The translations under genes were made by a program, and so were the position numbers. From contig NZ_AEUX02000007.1 in the NCBI RefSeq assembly GCF_000188015.2, positions 62,001-126,000 on the forward strand: a stretch of 64,000 nt of DNA, written 5' to 3'. How positions within the stretch are numbered: position 1 is the first letter of the stretch; the number at the start of each line of letters is the position of its first letter. Below the pieces are notes generated by a model. That model was given only the letters and a program-made list of their open reading frames with translations. It was not told where the DNA came from and ran no database searches. Positions 17,795 through 25,060 of this stretch are shown here, one piece after another. This DNA comes from Streptococcus ictaluri 707-05. GTDB lineage: Bacteria; Bacillota; Bacilli; Lactobacillales; Streptococcaceae.

Positions 17795-19138
17795 ATGTCA
17801 TTTAAAGATTATCAATTTAAAGCCTATATTCAGGAAGCACTGGATGAAATTGGGTTTAAAGAACCTACAGAAGTTCAAAAACGCCTAATCCCAGTAGTTG
17901 GTTCAGGTAGAGATTTAGTCGGTGAATCCAAGACGGGATCTGGTAAGACGCACACTTTTTTGTTGCCTATTTTTGAAAAGCTAGATGAAGACAAAGAGGA
18001 TGTTCAAGTCGTTATCACTGCTCCAAGTAGGGAATTAGCCACTCAAATTTTTGAAGCCAGCAAGCAAATCGCTAAGCATTCTCCAAAGGATATTCGTTTG
18101 GTAAATTACGTTGGTGGGACTGATAAATTACGTCAAATTGAGAAATTAAAAGTCAGCCAACCACATATCGTTATTGGTACTCCAGGTCGGATCTATGACT
18201 TAGTGAAATCAGGTGATTTAGCCATTCATAAAGCTAGTACTTTTGTTGTTGATGAAGCCGATATGACAATGGACATGGGATTTTTGGATACTGTCGATAA
18301 GATTGCTTCATCATTGCCAAAAGCTGTTCAAATCTTAGTCTTCTCGGCAACCATCCCACAAAAGTTGCAACCTTTCTTGAAAAAATACCTGAACAATCCT
18401 TTGATTGAGCAAATTAAGACAGAGACTGTTATCGCTGATACTATTGATAACTGGTTAGTGTCTACCAAAGGTCGCGATAAAAATGGTCAGATTTTAGAAA
18501 TCCTAAAAACCATGCAACCTTATTTGGCCATGCTCTTTGTCAATACTAAAGAACGGGCTGATGATCTTCATGCTTATTTAGTGGCCAATGGTTTAAAAGT
18601 GGCTAAAATTCACGGAGGAGTGCCACCTAGAGAACGTAAACGTATTATGAATCAGGTTAAAAAACTTGATTTTGAGTACATTGTAGCGACAGACTTGGCA
18701 GCGCGTGGGATTGATATTGAAGGGGTCAGTCATGTTATTAATGACGCCATTCCCCAAGACTTGTCATTCTTTGTTCATCGTGTGGGTCGAACAGGTCGAA
18801 ATGGCATGTCAGGTACGGCTATCACCCTTTATCAACCTAGTGATGATTCTGATATTAAGGAACTAGAAAAGTTAGGTATTTCCTTTACCCCTAAAGTCCT
18901 TAAAGATGGAGAATTCCAAGATACTTATGACCGTGATCGTCGTCAAAATCGTGAAAAAGCTTATCAAAAGCTAGACACTGAGATGATTGGCTTGGTTAAA
19001 AAGAAAAAGAAAAAAGTTAAACCTGGTTATAAGAAAAAAATCCAGTGGGCTGTGGATGAGAAGCGTCGTAAAGAGCGTCGTGCGGAAAACCGCGCTAAAG
19101 GTAGAGCTGACCGTAAAGCTAAAAAACAAAGTTTTTAA
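17795..19138 (+). CDS. DEAD-box RNA helicase (CshB-like)
   Basis: A 447-aa ATP-dependent RNA helicase. Motif Q is F..YIQEALDEIGFKEPTEVQ, motif I SKTGSGKTH near 52 (S instead of the usual A before KTGSGKT), motif II VDEADMTMDMG near 150, motif III SAT near 182, motif VI HRVGRTGRNG near 328. The tail is very basic (KKKKKKVKPGYKKKIQW, then R/K repeats), typical of ribosome- or RNA-associated helicases of the CshB type, involved in cold adaptation and RNA turnover. GAGGT RBS. Single-gene unit. Confidence 0.92.
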   Translation: MSFKDYQFKAYIQEALDEIGFKEPTEVQKRLIPVVGSGRDLVGESKTGSGKTHTFLLPIFEKLDEDKEDVQVVITAPSRELATQIFEASKQIAKHSPKDIRLVNYVGGTDKLRQIEKLKVSQPHIVIGTPGRIYDLVKSGDLAIHKASTFVVDEADMTMDMGFLDTVDKIASSLPKAVQILVFSATIPQKLQPFLKKYLNNPLIEQIKTETVIADTIDNWLVSTKGRDKNGQILEILKTMQPYLAMLFVNTKERADDLHAYLVANGLKVAKIHGGVPPRERKRIMNQVKKLDFEYIVATDLAARGIDIEGVSHVINDAIPQDLSFFVHRVGRTGRNGMSGTAITLYQPSDDSDIKELEKLGISFTPKVLKDGEFQDTYDRDRRQNREKAYQKLDTEMIGLVKKKKKKVKPGYKKKIQWAVDEKRRKERRAENRAKGRADRKAKKQSF

Positions 19139-19155
19139 TATTAGCTATAATAGCT

Positions 19156-19194
19156 AAAAAGGTTAAGGGATACGTGAGTCCCTTAACCTTTTTT
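19156..19194. terminator. Bidirectional terminator between convergent genes
   Basis: AAAAAGGTTAAGGGA (19156-19170) and TCCCTTAACCTTTTT (19179-19193) form a 15-bp stem with T runs on both strands. It serves the helicase (+) and the secreted protein gene (-). Confidence 0.92.
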
Positions 19195-19206
19195 CTTTAT
19201 GCTAAA

Positions 19207-19662
19207 CTATGGCTGTGATTGGTACCATGCTAAAACAGCTTCTTGAAGCTCTCCCACACTAGTTGCCTCGGCACTGAAGAGATTTAATTCAGGGACACCG
19301 TTTGAATCTAATTTGACACTACCGTCACCTTCGGAACCTTCTTGGCAGGACCAGTAGCCTCCATCAGGATCAGCTATGATTCTCGCATTTTTGGAAAGAA
19401 AAGCATTCTTACTGGCAAAAATATAATCCATCAGATAATCTTCCGTCAGTATGCCATCTTCTTTGAGCTGATTTAATTGGATAATCATTTTATTGATTGT
19501 TCTATTGGTGTGATAAGTAGGCGTGATTTGTTTTTTCTGTTCAATGAGAAGTAAGATTTCTTTTTGATTGAGGTCAGAATAGTCGGTTGAATCGATGACT
19601 TTAGTTGTTAACGATAATGTGGTGATTAGTAAAACTAGTGGCATCAAAACTAATTTCTTCAT
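19207..19662 (-). CDS. Hypothetical secreted protein
   Basis: 151 aa. The N-terminus (MKKLVLMPLVLLITTLSLTTKV) is a typical Sec signal sequence with no lipobox cysteine, so it is secreted or stays anchored. The mature part starts with a helical, charged region (LNQKEILLLIEQKKQ, TINKMIIQLNQLKEDGILTEDYL). It ends with an acidic, glycine-rich part (ADPDGGYWSCQEGSEGDGSVKLD) with a single cysteine. I do not recognise the family. It is alone between convergent and divergent neighbours and has an AGGAGG RBS, so it is probably a real gene. Confidence 0.6.
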   Translation of the reverse strand: MKKLVLMPLVLLITTLSLTTKVIDSTDYSDLNQKEILLLIEQKKQITPTYHTNRTINKMIIQLNQLKEDGILTEDYLMDYIFASKNAFLSKNARIIADPDGGYWSCQEGSEGDGSVKLDSNGVPELNLFSAEATSVGELQEAVLAWYQSQP

Positions 19663-19909
19663 AGAAAACCTCCTTCTTATTAATTATATTACATAAAAAT
19701 GAATAAATCAACAGGACATTTGTGGAAGAAAGTCATATAAAATTTGAATGAAACCAATAATTTTAGACTAATTAGTAGTACTTTTGAAAATCAGAGTTGT
19801 CCCCTTCTTGAAAAATTATACTATTTGGAAATTATCTGTTTTAAAAAACTTGATATCATTTTTCTATTGCATTGATAAAGAATTAATATTAGTCATCATT
19901 GTCAGATTT

Positions 19910-19918
19910 TGTTAGAAT
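19910..19918 (+). promoter_or_regulatory. Extended -10 promoter of the amino-acid ABC importer
   Basis: TGTTAGAAT lies 33 bases before the ATG at 19952; RBS AAGGAG near 19930. The 289-base divergent gap to 19662 is AT-rich, and no other clear element was identified in it. Confidence 0.5.
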
Positions 19919-19951
19919 GAATCTATGCTAAGGAGTATGGGGGAAATATAG

Positions 19952-20779
19952 ATGATAAAGAATGATAAACTCTTAAGGATTTTACTAACAACGAGCCTGT
20001 TTTTGCTATCACTAGTCTCAGTGACCACGGTTATGACTAAAAGTCCAGAAGTGGTTGTGGTAGCTACTGATTCTGCGACAAAGCCTTTTACCTATAAAGA
20101 GGGTGAAAAATACACGGGTTATGATATTGAGGTTTTAAAAGAAGTCTTTAGAAAATCAAAAAAATACAAATTAAAGTTTGAAACGGTTGCCTTCCCCTCT
20201 ATCTTGTCAGGGGTAGATGCAGATCGCTATCAAATCGCAGCCAATGATTTTGGCTATAGCCAAGAAAGAGCTTCGAAATACTTATTTTCTCGTCCTATCT
20301 CAAAATCAAATTTTGCTATTGCAACAAATGGCAATAAATCCTTTAAAGGCCTAGATGATTTATCAGGTAAAAAAACACAAGGCATGTCAGGCGCTAATTA
20401 CATGCAGGTTTTGGAAAAATGGAATCAAGAAAATCCTGATAAAAAACCAATTGCCGTCTCTTATGCTTCAGGTTCAACGCCTTTTACACAACGATTGCAA
20501 ATGCTTGAAAATAATCAATTGGACTTCCTATTTTATGATGCTATTTCCTTAAAAACAGCTATTAAAGATCAAGGATTTGATTTAAAGGTAACTCCTTTAA
20601 AAGAAAAAGTAGGAGATGATAAGGATGGTTTAGAATATTTCATCTTCACTGATGATGCCAAAGGCAAAGAATTGCAACAGTTTGTCAACAAACGCTTAAA
20701 GGTCTTACAAGGTTCAGGACGTTTGAAAAAATTGAGTCAACGCTTTTTTGATGGCGATTTTGTCTCACAGCTTAAATAA
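19952..20779 (+). CDS. Amino-acid ABC transporter substrate-binding protein, no lipobox
   Basis: A 275-aa extracytoplasmic binding protein of the polar amino-acid family (SBP_bac_3). The start of the fold reads VVVATDSATKPFTYKEGEKYTGYDIEVLKEV, and TLxFQ-type lobe motifs follow (AANDFGYSQERASKYLFS). The N-terminus has a hydrophobic segment (ILLTTSLFLLSLVSVTTVM) but no cysteine, so the protein is not a lipoprotein; it may be held by an uncleaved anchor. Permease and ATPase follow. Cystine or a polar amino acid is the likely substrate class, undecided from sequence. Confidence 0.88.
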   Translation: MIKNDKLLRILLTTSLFLLSLVSVTTVMTKSPEVVVVATDSATKPFTYKEGEKYTGYDIEVLKEVFRKSKKYKLKFETVAFPSILSGVDADRYQIAANDFGYSQERASKYLFSRPISKSNFAIATNGNKSFKGLDDLSGKKTQGMSGANYMQVLEKWNQENPDKKPIAVSYASGSTPFTQRLQMLENNQLDFLFYDAISLKTAIKDQGFDLKVTPLKEKVGDDKDGLEYFIFTDDAKGKELQQFVNKRLKVLQGSGRLKKLSQRFFDGDFVSQLK

Positions 20780-20792
20780 GAGAGAAGCCTAT

Positions 20793-20812
20793 CCTATCCA
20801 GTGATAGGTTTT
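20793..20812 (+). terminator. Weak hairpin between binding protein and permease
   Basis: CCTATC (20793-20798) and GATAGG (20803-20808), loop CAGT, followed by TTTT. It probably reduces rather than stops transcription, giving more binding protein than permease. Confidence 0.45.
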
Positions 20813-20900
20813 CCTTATTGCGCTTATACAGATTTCTTATTTTACAGGCTACTATAGGAATGTTAGAATATTAGAATAACTGATTTTGAAGGGAAACTAA

Positions 20901-21704
20901 ATGTCATCAATTTTTTTGACCAGTGGTTGGTCCTGGTATGACCACCTCATTTCTTCTGTTCCCAAAGGGAAACTATTTAGCTGGTATGCCGTTTTAGACG
21001 CAATTCCAAAATTAATTGAACGTTTGCCAGTGACACTTGGCTTAACTGTTGCAGGTGCTTTTTTAGGTCTTCTTTTGGCTTTGTTATTTGCTATTGTCAA
21101 GATTAATAAAGTTAAAATCCTTTATCCGATTCAAGCTGTTTTGGTTAGCTTTTTGAGAGGCACCCCTATACTTGTGCAGTTGATGCTGACCTATTATGGC
21201 ATTCCCTTACTCTTAAAATACCTCAATCAAACCTATGGTTTTCAATGGAATATCAATGCTATCCCGGCTTCTGTTTTTGCTATCACAGCTTTTGCCTTTA
21301 ATGAAGCAGCCTATGCCAGTGAAACCATTCGAGCAGCTATTCAGTCTGTATCTTCAGGGGAAATCGAAGCGGCTAAGAGTCTAGGGATGACTACTTTACA
21401 GATTTATAAGAGGGTGATCATTCCAAATGCTGCAGTAATAGCGACACCGACTCTCATTAATGGATTGATTGGACTAACTAAAGGAACGTCCTTAGCCTTT
21501 AATGCAGGTATTGTAGAAATGTTTGCACAGGCTCAAATTCTAGGTGGATCGGATTATCGCTATTTTGAACGTTACATCTCAGTCGCTTTAGTTTATTGGG
21601 CTATTAGTATTATGATTGAGCAGGCTGGTCGTCTCATTGAAAACAAGATGGCCATTAAATCACCAGTTTATTCTGCTCAAAAAGAGATGGGAGAGTTGCG
21701 CTAA
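20901..21704 (+). CDS. Amino-acid ABC transporter permease
   Basis: A 267-aa inner-membrane subunit of the His/Glu/Gln permease family. The N-terminus holds a membrane segment (LPVTLGLTVAGAFLGLLLALLF) and SFLRGTPILVQLML. The EAA loop contacting the ATPase is EIEAAKSLGMTTLQIYKRVIIPNA near residue 153. The stop overlaps the next ATG by one base (TAATG). It pairs with the binding protein upstream and the ATPase downstream. Confidence 0.93.
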   Translation: MSSIFLTSGWSWYDHLISSVPKGKLFSWYAVLDAIPKLIERLPVTLGLTVAGAFLGLLLALLFAIVKINKVKILYPIQAVLVSFLRGTPILVQLMLTYYGIPLLLKYLNQTYGFQWNINAIPASVFAITAFAFNEAAYASETIRAAIQSVSSGEIEAAKSLGMTTLQIYKRVIIPNAAVIATPTLINGLIGLTKGTSLAFNAGIVEMFAQAQILGGSDYRYFERYISVALVYWAISIMIEQAGRLIENKMAIKSPVYSAQKEMGELR

Positions 21705-22447
21705 TGATTACCATAAGAAATTTAAGCAAGGTTTTTTCTGGACAAAAAGTGCTAGACCATATTGATTTAGATATTGAAAAAGGTCAAGTAATTGCCTTAG
21801 TAGGTGCTTCTGGAGCTGGAAAATCCACTTTCTTAAGGAGTATGAACTATCTAGAAGAGCCAGATTCTGGAACTATCGCTATAGATGATTTTTCCGTCAA
21901 TTTTGAAAGCATTAGTCAAGAAGAAATTCTCAAGCTAAGACGCAAATTAGCCATGGTCTTTCAACAATTCAATTTGTTTGAACGGCGCACAGCTTTAGAA
22001 AACGTAAAAGAAGGCTTAAAGGTTGTCAAAAAATTATCTGACCAGGAAGCGACTCGTCTAGCCAAAGAAGAATTGGCTAAGGTTGGTTTAGCAGATCGAG
22101 AAAATCACTACCCTAGACATTTATCAGGTGGGCAAAAACAAAGGGTAGCGATAGCTAGAGCACTTGCCATGAAACCAGATGTGCTACTTTTGGATGAACC
22201 TACCTCTGCTTTAGATCCTGAGCTTGTTGGTGAAGTGGAGCGCTCTATTGCTAATGCAGCCAAGGCCGGTCAAACCATGGTTTTAGTAAGCCATGATATG
22301 AATTTTGTGTATCAAGTGGCTGATAAAGTTCTTTTCTTAGATCAAGGTAAGATTTTAGAAGAAGGGTCTCCAAAAGAGCTCTTCAAATCACCTAAAGAAG
22401 AGCGAACCAAAGAATTTTTTGCAAGCTACTCAAAAACATACCTATAA
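21704..22447 (+). CDS. Amino-acid ABC transporter ATP-binding protein (GlnQ type)
   Basis: A 247-aa ATPase. Walker A GASGAGKST near 33, Q-loop VFQQFNLF near 87, signature LSGGQKQRVAIARAL near 140, Walker B VLLLDEPTSALDPE near 160, H-loop VSHDMNF. It completes the binding protein-permease-ATPase importer and is translated by overlap with the permease stop. Confidence 0.95.
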   Translation: MITIRNLSKVFSGQKVLDHIDLDIEKGQVIALVGASGAGKSTFLRSMNYLEEPDSGTIAIDDFSVNFESISQEEILKLRRKLAMVFQQFNLFERRTALENVKEGLKVVKKLSDQEATRLAKEELAKVGLADRENHYPRHLSGGQKQRVAIARALAMKPDVLLLDEPTSALDPELVGEVERSIANAAKAGQTMVLVSHDMNFVYQVADKVLFLDQGKILEEGSPKELFKSPKEERTKEFFASYSKTYL

Positions 22448-22458
22448 TGGGTTTCTTT

Positions 22459-22467
22459 TGATATAAT
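22459..22467 (+). promoter_or_regulatory. Extended -10 promoter of the DUF4059-trxB region
   Basis: TGATATAAT (TGn plus TATAAT) just after the ABC ATPase gene. It would start a transcript near 22474, leading into the structured leader. Confidence 0.55.
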
Positions 22468-22470
22468 AAA

Positions 22471-22538
22471 AAGGTCTAGGAATTCCTGGGCTTTTCTTAT
22501 CCTTTTTCGTCTGATAAGAGCTCAGAAAAAAAGACCTT
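22471..22538 (+). ncRNA. Structured leader upstream of the DUF4059 gene
   Basis: Outer stem AAGGTCT (22471-22477) / AGACCTT (22532-22538). Inside it CTGGGCT (22486-22492) pairs with AGCTCAG (22519-22525, one G-U), and CTTATC (22496-22501) with GATAAG (22513-22518) after a 3-base bulge. It is followed by A rather than T, so it is not a plus-strand terminator. It ends about 15 bases before the DUF4059 start. It may be a cis-regulatory RNA; function unknown. Confidence 0.4.
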
Positions 22539-22552
22539 AATGAGGTGAAACC

Positions 22553-22777
22553 ATGCTTATTGAAATTTTTAGTCTTTATCTGAAAGGGTTATTACTAGCA
22601 ACTGTTACAATGCTAGTGGTTTGTTTGCTTTGGATAGTGTGGCGAGCAAAAACAAAACAAGATAAAACCATTAGTGAAAGACAATCCTTTCTTTATGAGA
22701 TGATTATGATTGCTATTTTAACGATTCCCATCCTCTCTTTTGCTTACATGAGTATACTTGTTGTATTGAAAGCATAA
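22553..22777 (+). CDS. Small membrane protein, DUF4059 family
   Basis: A 74-aa protein with two membrane helices (about 8-29 and 50-72) joined by a basic, polar loop (RAKTKQDKTISERQSF). It resembles the DUF4059 family, which streptococci commonly keep beside trxB or an amino-acid ABC cassette. Function unknown. RBS GAGGTG. It may share a transcript with trxB, 66 bases downstream, which also has its own promoter. Confidence 0.75.
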   Translation: MLIEIFSLYLKGLLLATVTMLVVCLLWIVWRAKTKQDKTISERQSFLYEMIMIAILTIPILSFAYMSILVVLKA

Positions 22778-22780
22778 TGA

Positions 22781-22809
22781 TTGCAATAAGCTAAGCAGAT
22801 TGCTACAAT
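22781..22809 (+). promoter_or_regulatory. Promoter of trxB
   Basis: TTGCAA (22781-22786), 17 bases, TACAAT (22804-22809) with extended TGc. Confidence 0.7.
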
Positions 22810-22843
22810 GATGGCACGAAACTTGATAAAGGAGTCTAACAGA

Positions 22844-23761
22844 ATGTTTGATACGTTAATTATCGGCTCAGGGCCTGCTGGAATGACAGCTGCCCTATAT
22901 GCTGCTAGAAGTAACTTACGTGTAGGTATTATCGAACAAGGCGCCCCAGGAGGCCAAATGAATAATACCTCTGAAATAGAAAATTACCCAGGTTATGACA
23001 ATATAACTGGGCCAGAACTATCCATGAAAATGTTTGAGCCTTTAGAAAAATTTAAGGTTGAAAACATTTACGGTATTGTGCACAAAGTCGAAGATCACGG
23101 TGACTTTAAGCGCATTTTGACAGAAGACCAAAGCTACGACACCAAGACTGTCATTATTGCTACAGGGGCAAAATACCGACTCTTAGGTGCTCCAGGTGAA
23201 GAAGAGTATACCAGTCGCGGGGTTTCTTACTGCGCGGTTTGTGATGGCGCTTTTTTCCGCAATCAAGAGTTGCTTGTTGTGGGTGGGGGAGATTCGGCAG
23301 TTGAAGAAGCTATTTATCTGACCCAATTTGCTAAAAAAGTCACTGTAGTACACCGTCGTGATCAATTGCGCGCTCAAAAAATCCTACAAGACCGTGCTTT
23401 TGCCAATGATAAGGTCGACTTTATCTGGGATTCAGTCGTCAAAGAAATCAAAGGTAACGACATTAAGGTCTCATCTGTTGTCATTGAGAATGTCAAAAAT
23501 CAAGAAGTCAGTGAGCACGACTTTGGTGGTGTCTTTATCTACGTTGGTATGATACCAGTGACAAGTATGGTGGCTGACTTAGGGATTACGAATCAAGAGG
23601 GTTGGATTGAAACCGATGATCACATGCGTACTAGTTGTCCAGGAATTTTTGCCATTGGTGACGTTCGCCAAAAAGATCTTCGCCAAATCACGACTGCAGT
23701 GGGCGATGGTGCCATTGCAGGACAAGGGGTTTACCATTATTTGGAAAATCTTCCTTCATAA
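22844..23761 (+). CDS. trxB: Thioredoxin reductase
   Basis: A 305-aa FAD/NADPH enzyme reducing thioredoxin. FAD fold IIGSGPAGMTAALYAAR at the N-terminus, redox pair CAVC in SYCAVCDGAFF near residue 133, NADPH fold VVGGGDSAVEEA near 148, C-terminal FAD motif GIFAIGDVRQKDLRQ near 268. I chose ATG 22844 (MFDTLIIG) with AAAGGAG upstream; the longer reading from 22808 would start at the promoter. A terminator follows, next to an IS30-family element. Confidence 0.95.
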   Translation: MFDTLIIGSGPAGMTAALYAARSNLRVGIIEQGAPGGQMNNTSEIENYPGYDNITGPELSMKMFEPLEKFKVENIYGIVHKVEDHGDFKRILTEDQSYDTKTVIIATGAKYRLLGAPGEEEYTSRGVSYCAVCDGAFFRNQELLVVGGGDSAVEEAIYLTQFAKKVTVVHRRDQLRAQKILQDRAFANDKVDFIWDSVVKEIKGNDIKVSSVVIENVKNQEVSEHDFGGVFIYVGMIPVTSMVADLGITNQEGWIETDDHMRTSCPGIFAIGDVRQKDLRQITTAVGDGAIAGQGVYHYLENLPS

Positions 23762-23770
23762 TAGAGCTTA

Positions 23771-23800
23771 AGTCAGCAACTCTTTAGTTGCTGACTTTTT
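23771..23800 (+). terminator. Terminator after trxB
   Basis: AGTCAGCAAC (23771-23780) and GTTGCTGACT (23787-23796) form a 10-bp stem with a 6-base loop and five T. Confidence 0.92.
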
Positions 23801-23801
23801 C
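23789..23801 (+). repeat. 13-base direct repeat flanking the IS30 element, left copy
   Basis: TGCTGACTTTTTC, the 3' arm of the trxB terminator, recurs exactly at 24966-24978 on the other side of the IS. Confidence 0.9.
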
Positions 23802-23806
23802 CCCGC

Positions 23807-24960
23807 GTTGTAAAATGAAGTGCAACAAAAAAGACATGTTCGTCTGATATACTAGAATTCCCCAATTCAGTATGGAAAGCAGATGAACATGTCCAACATT
23901 AATTCTACCAGAAAATCATCCTATTCTCATCTTTCAGCCACAGAACGGGGTGAAATTGCTGCTTATCTTAAAATGGGAAAGAAACCCGCTGAGATTGCTC
24001 GACTCTTGGGTCGTCACCGTTCTACAATCTGCCGAGAAATAAAACGTGGTTCAGTAGAACAGGTAAAGGATAAGAATGGAAAACAAACCTTCTTCAACGC
24101 CTATTTCGCTGATAGTGGGCAACGTGTCTATGAAACCAATCGTCAAAAGAGTTCTTATCTCAAGTTGAATGACTGCTCCGCTAGGTTCATTGAACAATTA
24201 GAATCTGCCTTGACGGCTAACATTCGTCTCCATAGTGTGGATAGTTTTGTTCAGACTTACAAAGTGAACCATCCTGAAGAAGTCGTCCCCTCTACCAAAA
24301 CGATTTATCGTTATATCAAAGAGGGGGTATTAGCTATTAAACCAATCGATTTGCCTAAGATGGTTAGTATCAGAAAACGTTCTAAGAAAGTCATGAAGAC
24401 GAATAAGAAGACTTTAGGTAAATCTATCGAAGAACGTCCAGAATATATTAATGATCGTTCTGAATTTGGGCATTGGGAGATTGATTTGGTTCTCGGCAAG
24501 AAAACCAAAGGTGAAGCTGTTATGTTGACTTTGGTAGAGCGCCAGACACGCTATGCACTAGGAGTTAAGCTAGAAGACAAGCAGTCCCAAACCATTAACC
24601 GAGTTGTCACGCATCTCATCAGTCAGTATCCTATTGCATCCATCACAGCGGATAATGGTTCTGAGTTTAGTTTACTCTCAAACTTAGAAGCTGTTGAAGT
24701 TTACTTTGCACATCCCTATTCTTCACATGAGAGAGGAAAAAACGAGAACTTCAATGGCCTCCTCAGAGAATATGTCCCTAAAGGAGTCTCACTTAATCCA
24801 CTAACCTCTGAAGAACTTGACAATTATATTACTGCCATCAATGAGCGCCCAAGACGACTTCTTCAATATCAATCCTCAAAATTCCTGTTTGAGCTATCCC
24901 GAACAGCTTAACATCTGGAACTCTAGTTATCTATGAACTGGTTGCACTTGACTTGACAAC
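23807..24960 (+). mobile_element. IS30-family insertion sequence (IS1239-like)
   Basis: About 1.15 kb with one transposase gene. The ends are imperfect inverted repeats: GTTGTAAAATGAAGTGCAAC from 23807 matches the reverse complement of the right end to 24960 at about 15 of 20 positions. GCG is found just outside both ends (23805-23807 and 24963-24965), compatible with a 3-bp target duplication. A 13-base direct repeat also flanks it further out. The name IS1239 is from memory of the S. pyogenes element and unchecked. Confidence 0.85.
23883..24911 (+). CDS. IS30-family transposase
   Basis: 342 aa. N-terminal HTH typical of IS30 (SHLSATERGEIAAYLKMGK, then IARLLGRHRSTICREIKRG). The DDE catalytic core has D in GHWEIDLVLGKK near 200, D in ITADNGSEFSLL near 257 and E in HERGKNENFNGLLREYVPKG near 290. 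The frame is intact, so the element may be active. ATG 23883 or the in-frame ATG at 23889 are both possible starts. Confidence 0.93.
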   Translation: MNMSNINSTRKSSYSHLSATERGEIAAYLKMGKKPAEIARLLGRHRSTICREIKRGSVEQVKDKNGKQTFFNAYFADSGQRVYETNRQKSSYLKLNDCSARFIEQLESALTANIRLHSVDSFVQTYKVNHPEEVVPSTKTIYRYIKEGVLAIKPIDLPKMVSIRKRSKKVMKTNKKTLGKSIEERPEYINDRSEFGHWEIDLVLGKKTKGEAVMLTLVERQTRYALGVKLEDKQSQTINRVVTHLISQYPIASITADNGSEFSLLSNLEAVEVYFAHPYSSHERGKNENFNGLLREYVPKGVSLNPLTSEELDNYITAINERPRRLLQYQSSKFLFELSRTA

Positions 24961-24965
24961 TTGCG

Positions 24966-24978
24966 TGCTGACTTTTTC
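24966..24978 (+). repeat. 13-base direct repeat flanking the IS30 element, right copy
   Basis: Second exact copy of TGCTGACTTTTTC. It is longer than the 2-3 bp duplications usual for IS30, so it may predate the insertion. Confidence 0.9.
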
Positions 24979-25001
24979 TTTAATTTGAACTAAGATAAAT
25001 A

Positions 25002-25030
25002 TTGAAAATTTTCTGAAAAAAGGGTATAAT
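25002..25030 (+). promoter_or_regulatory. Promoter of the amino-acid permease
   Basis: TTGAAA (25002-25007), 17 bases, TATAAT (25025-25030). Intact although its gene is broken. Confidence 0.8.
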
Positions 25031-25060
25031 AGGGAAGATTTTTAGTGAATGGAGCTTAAG

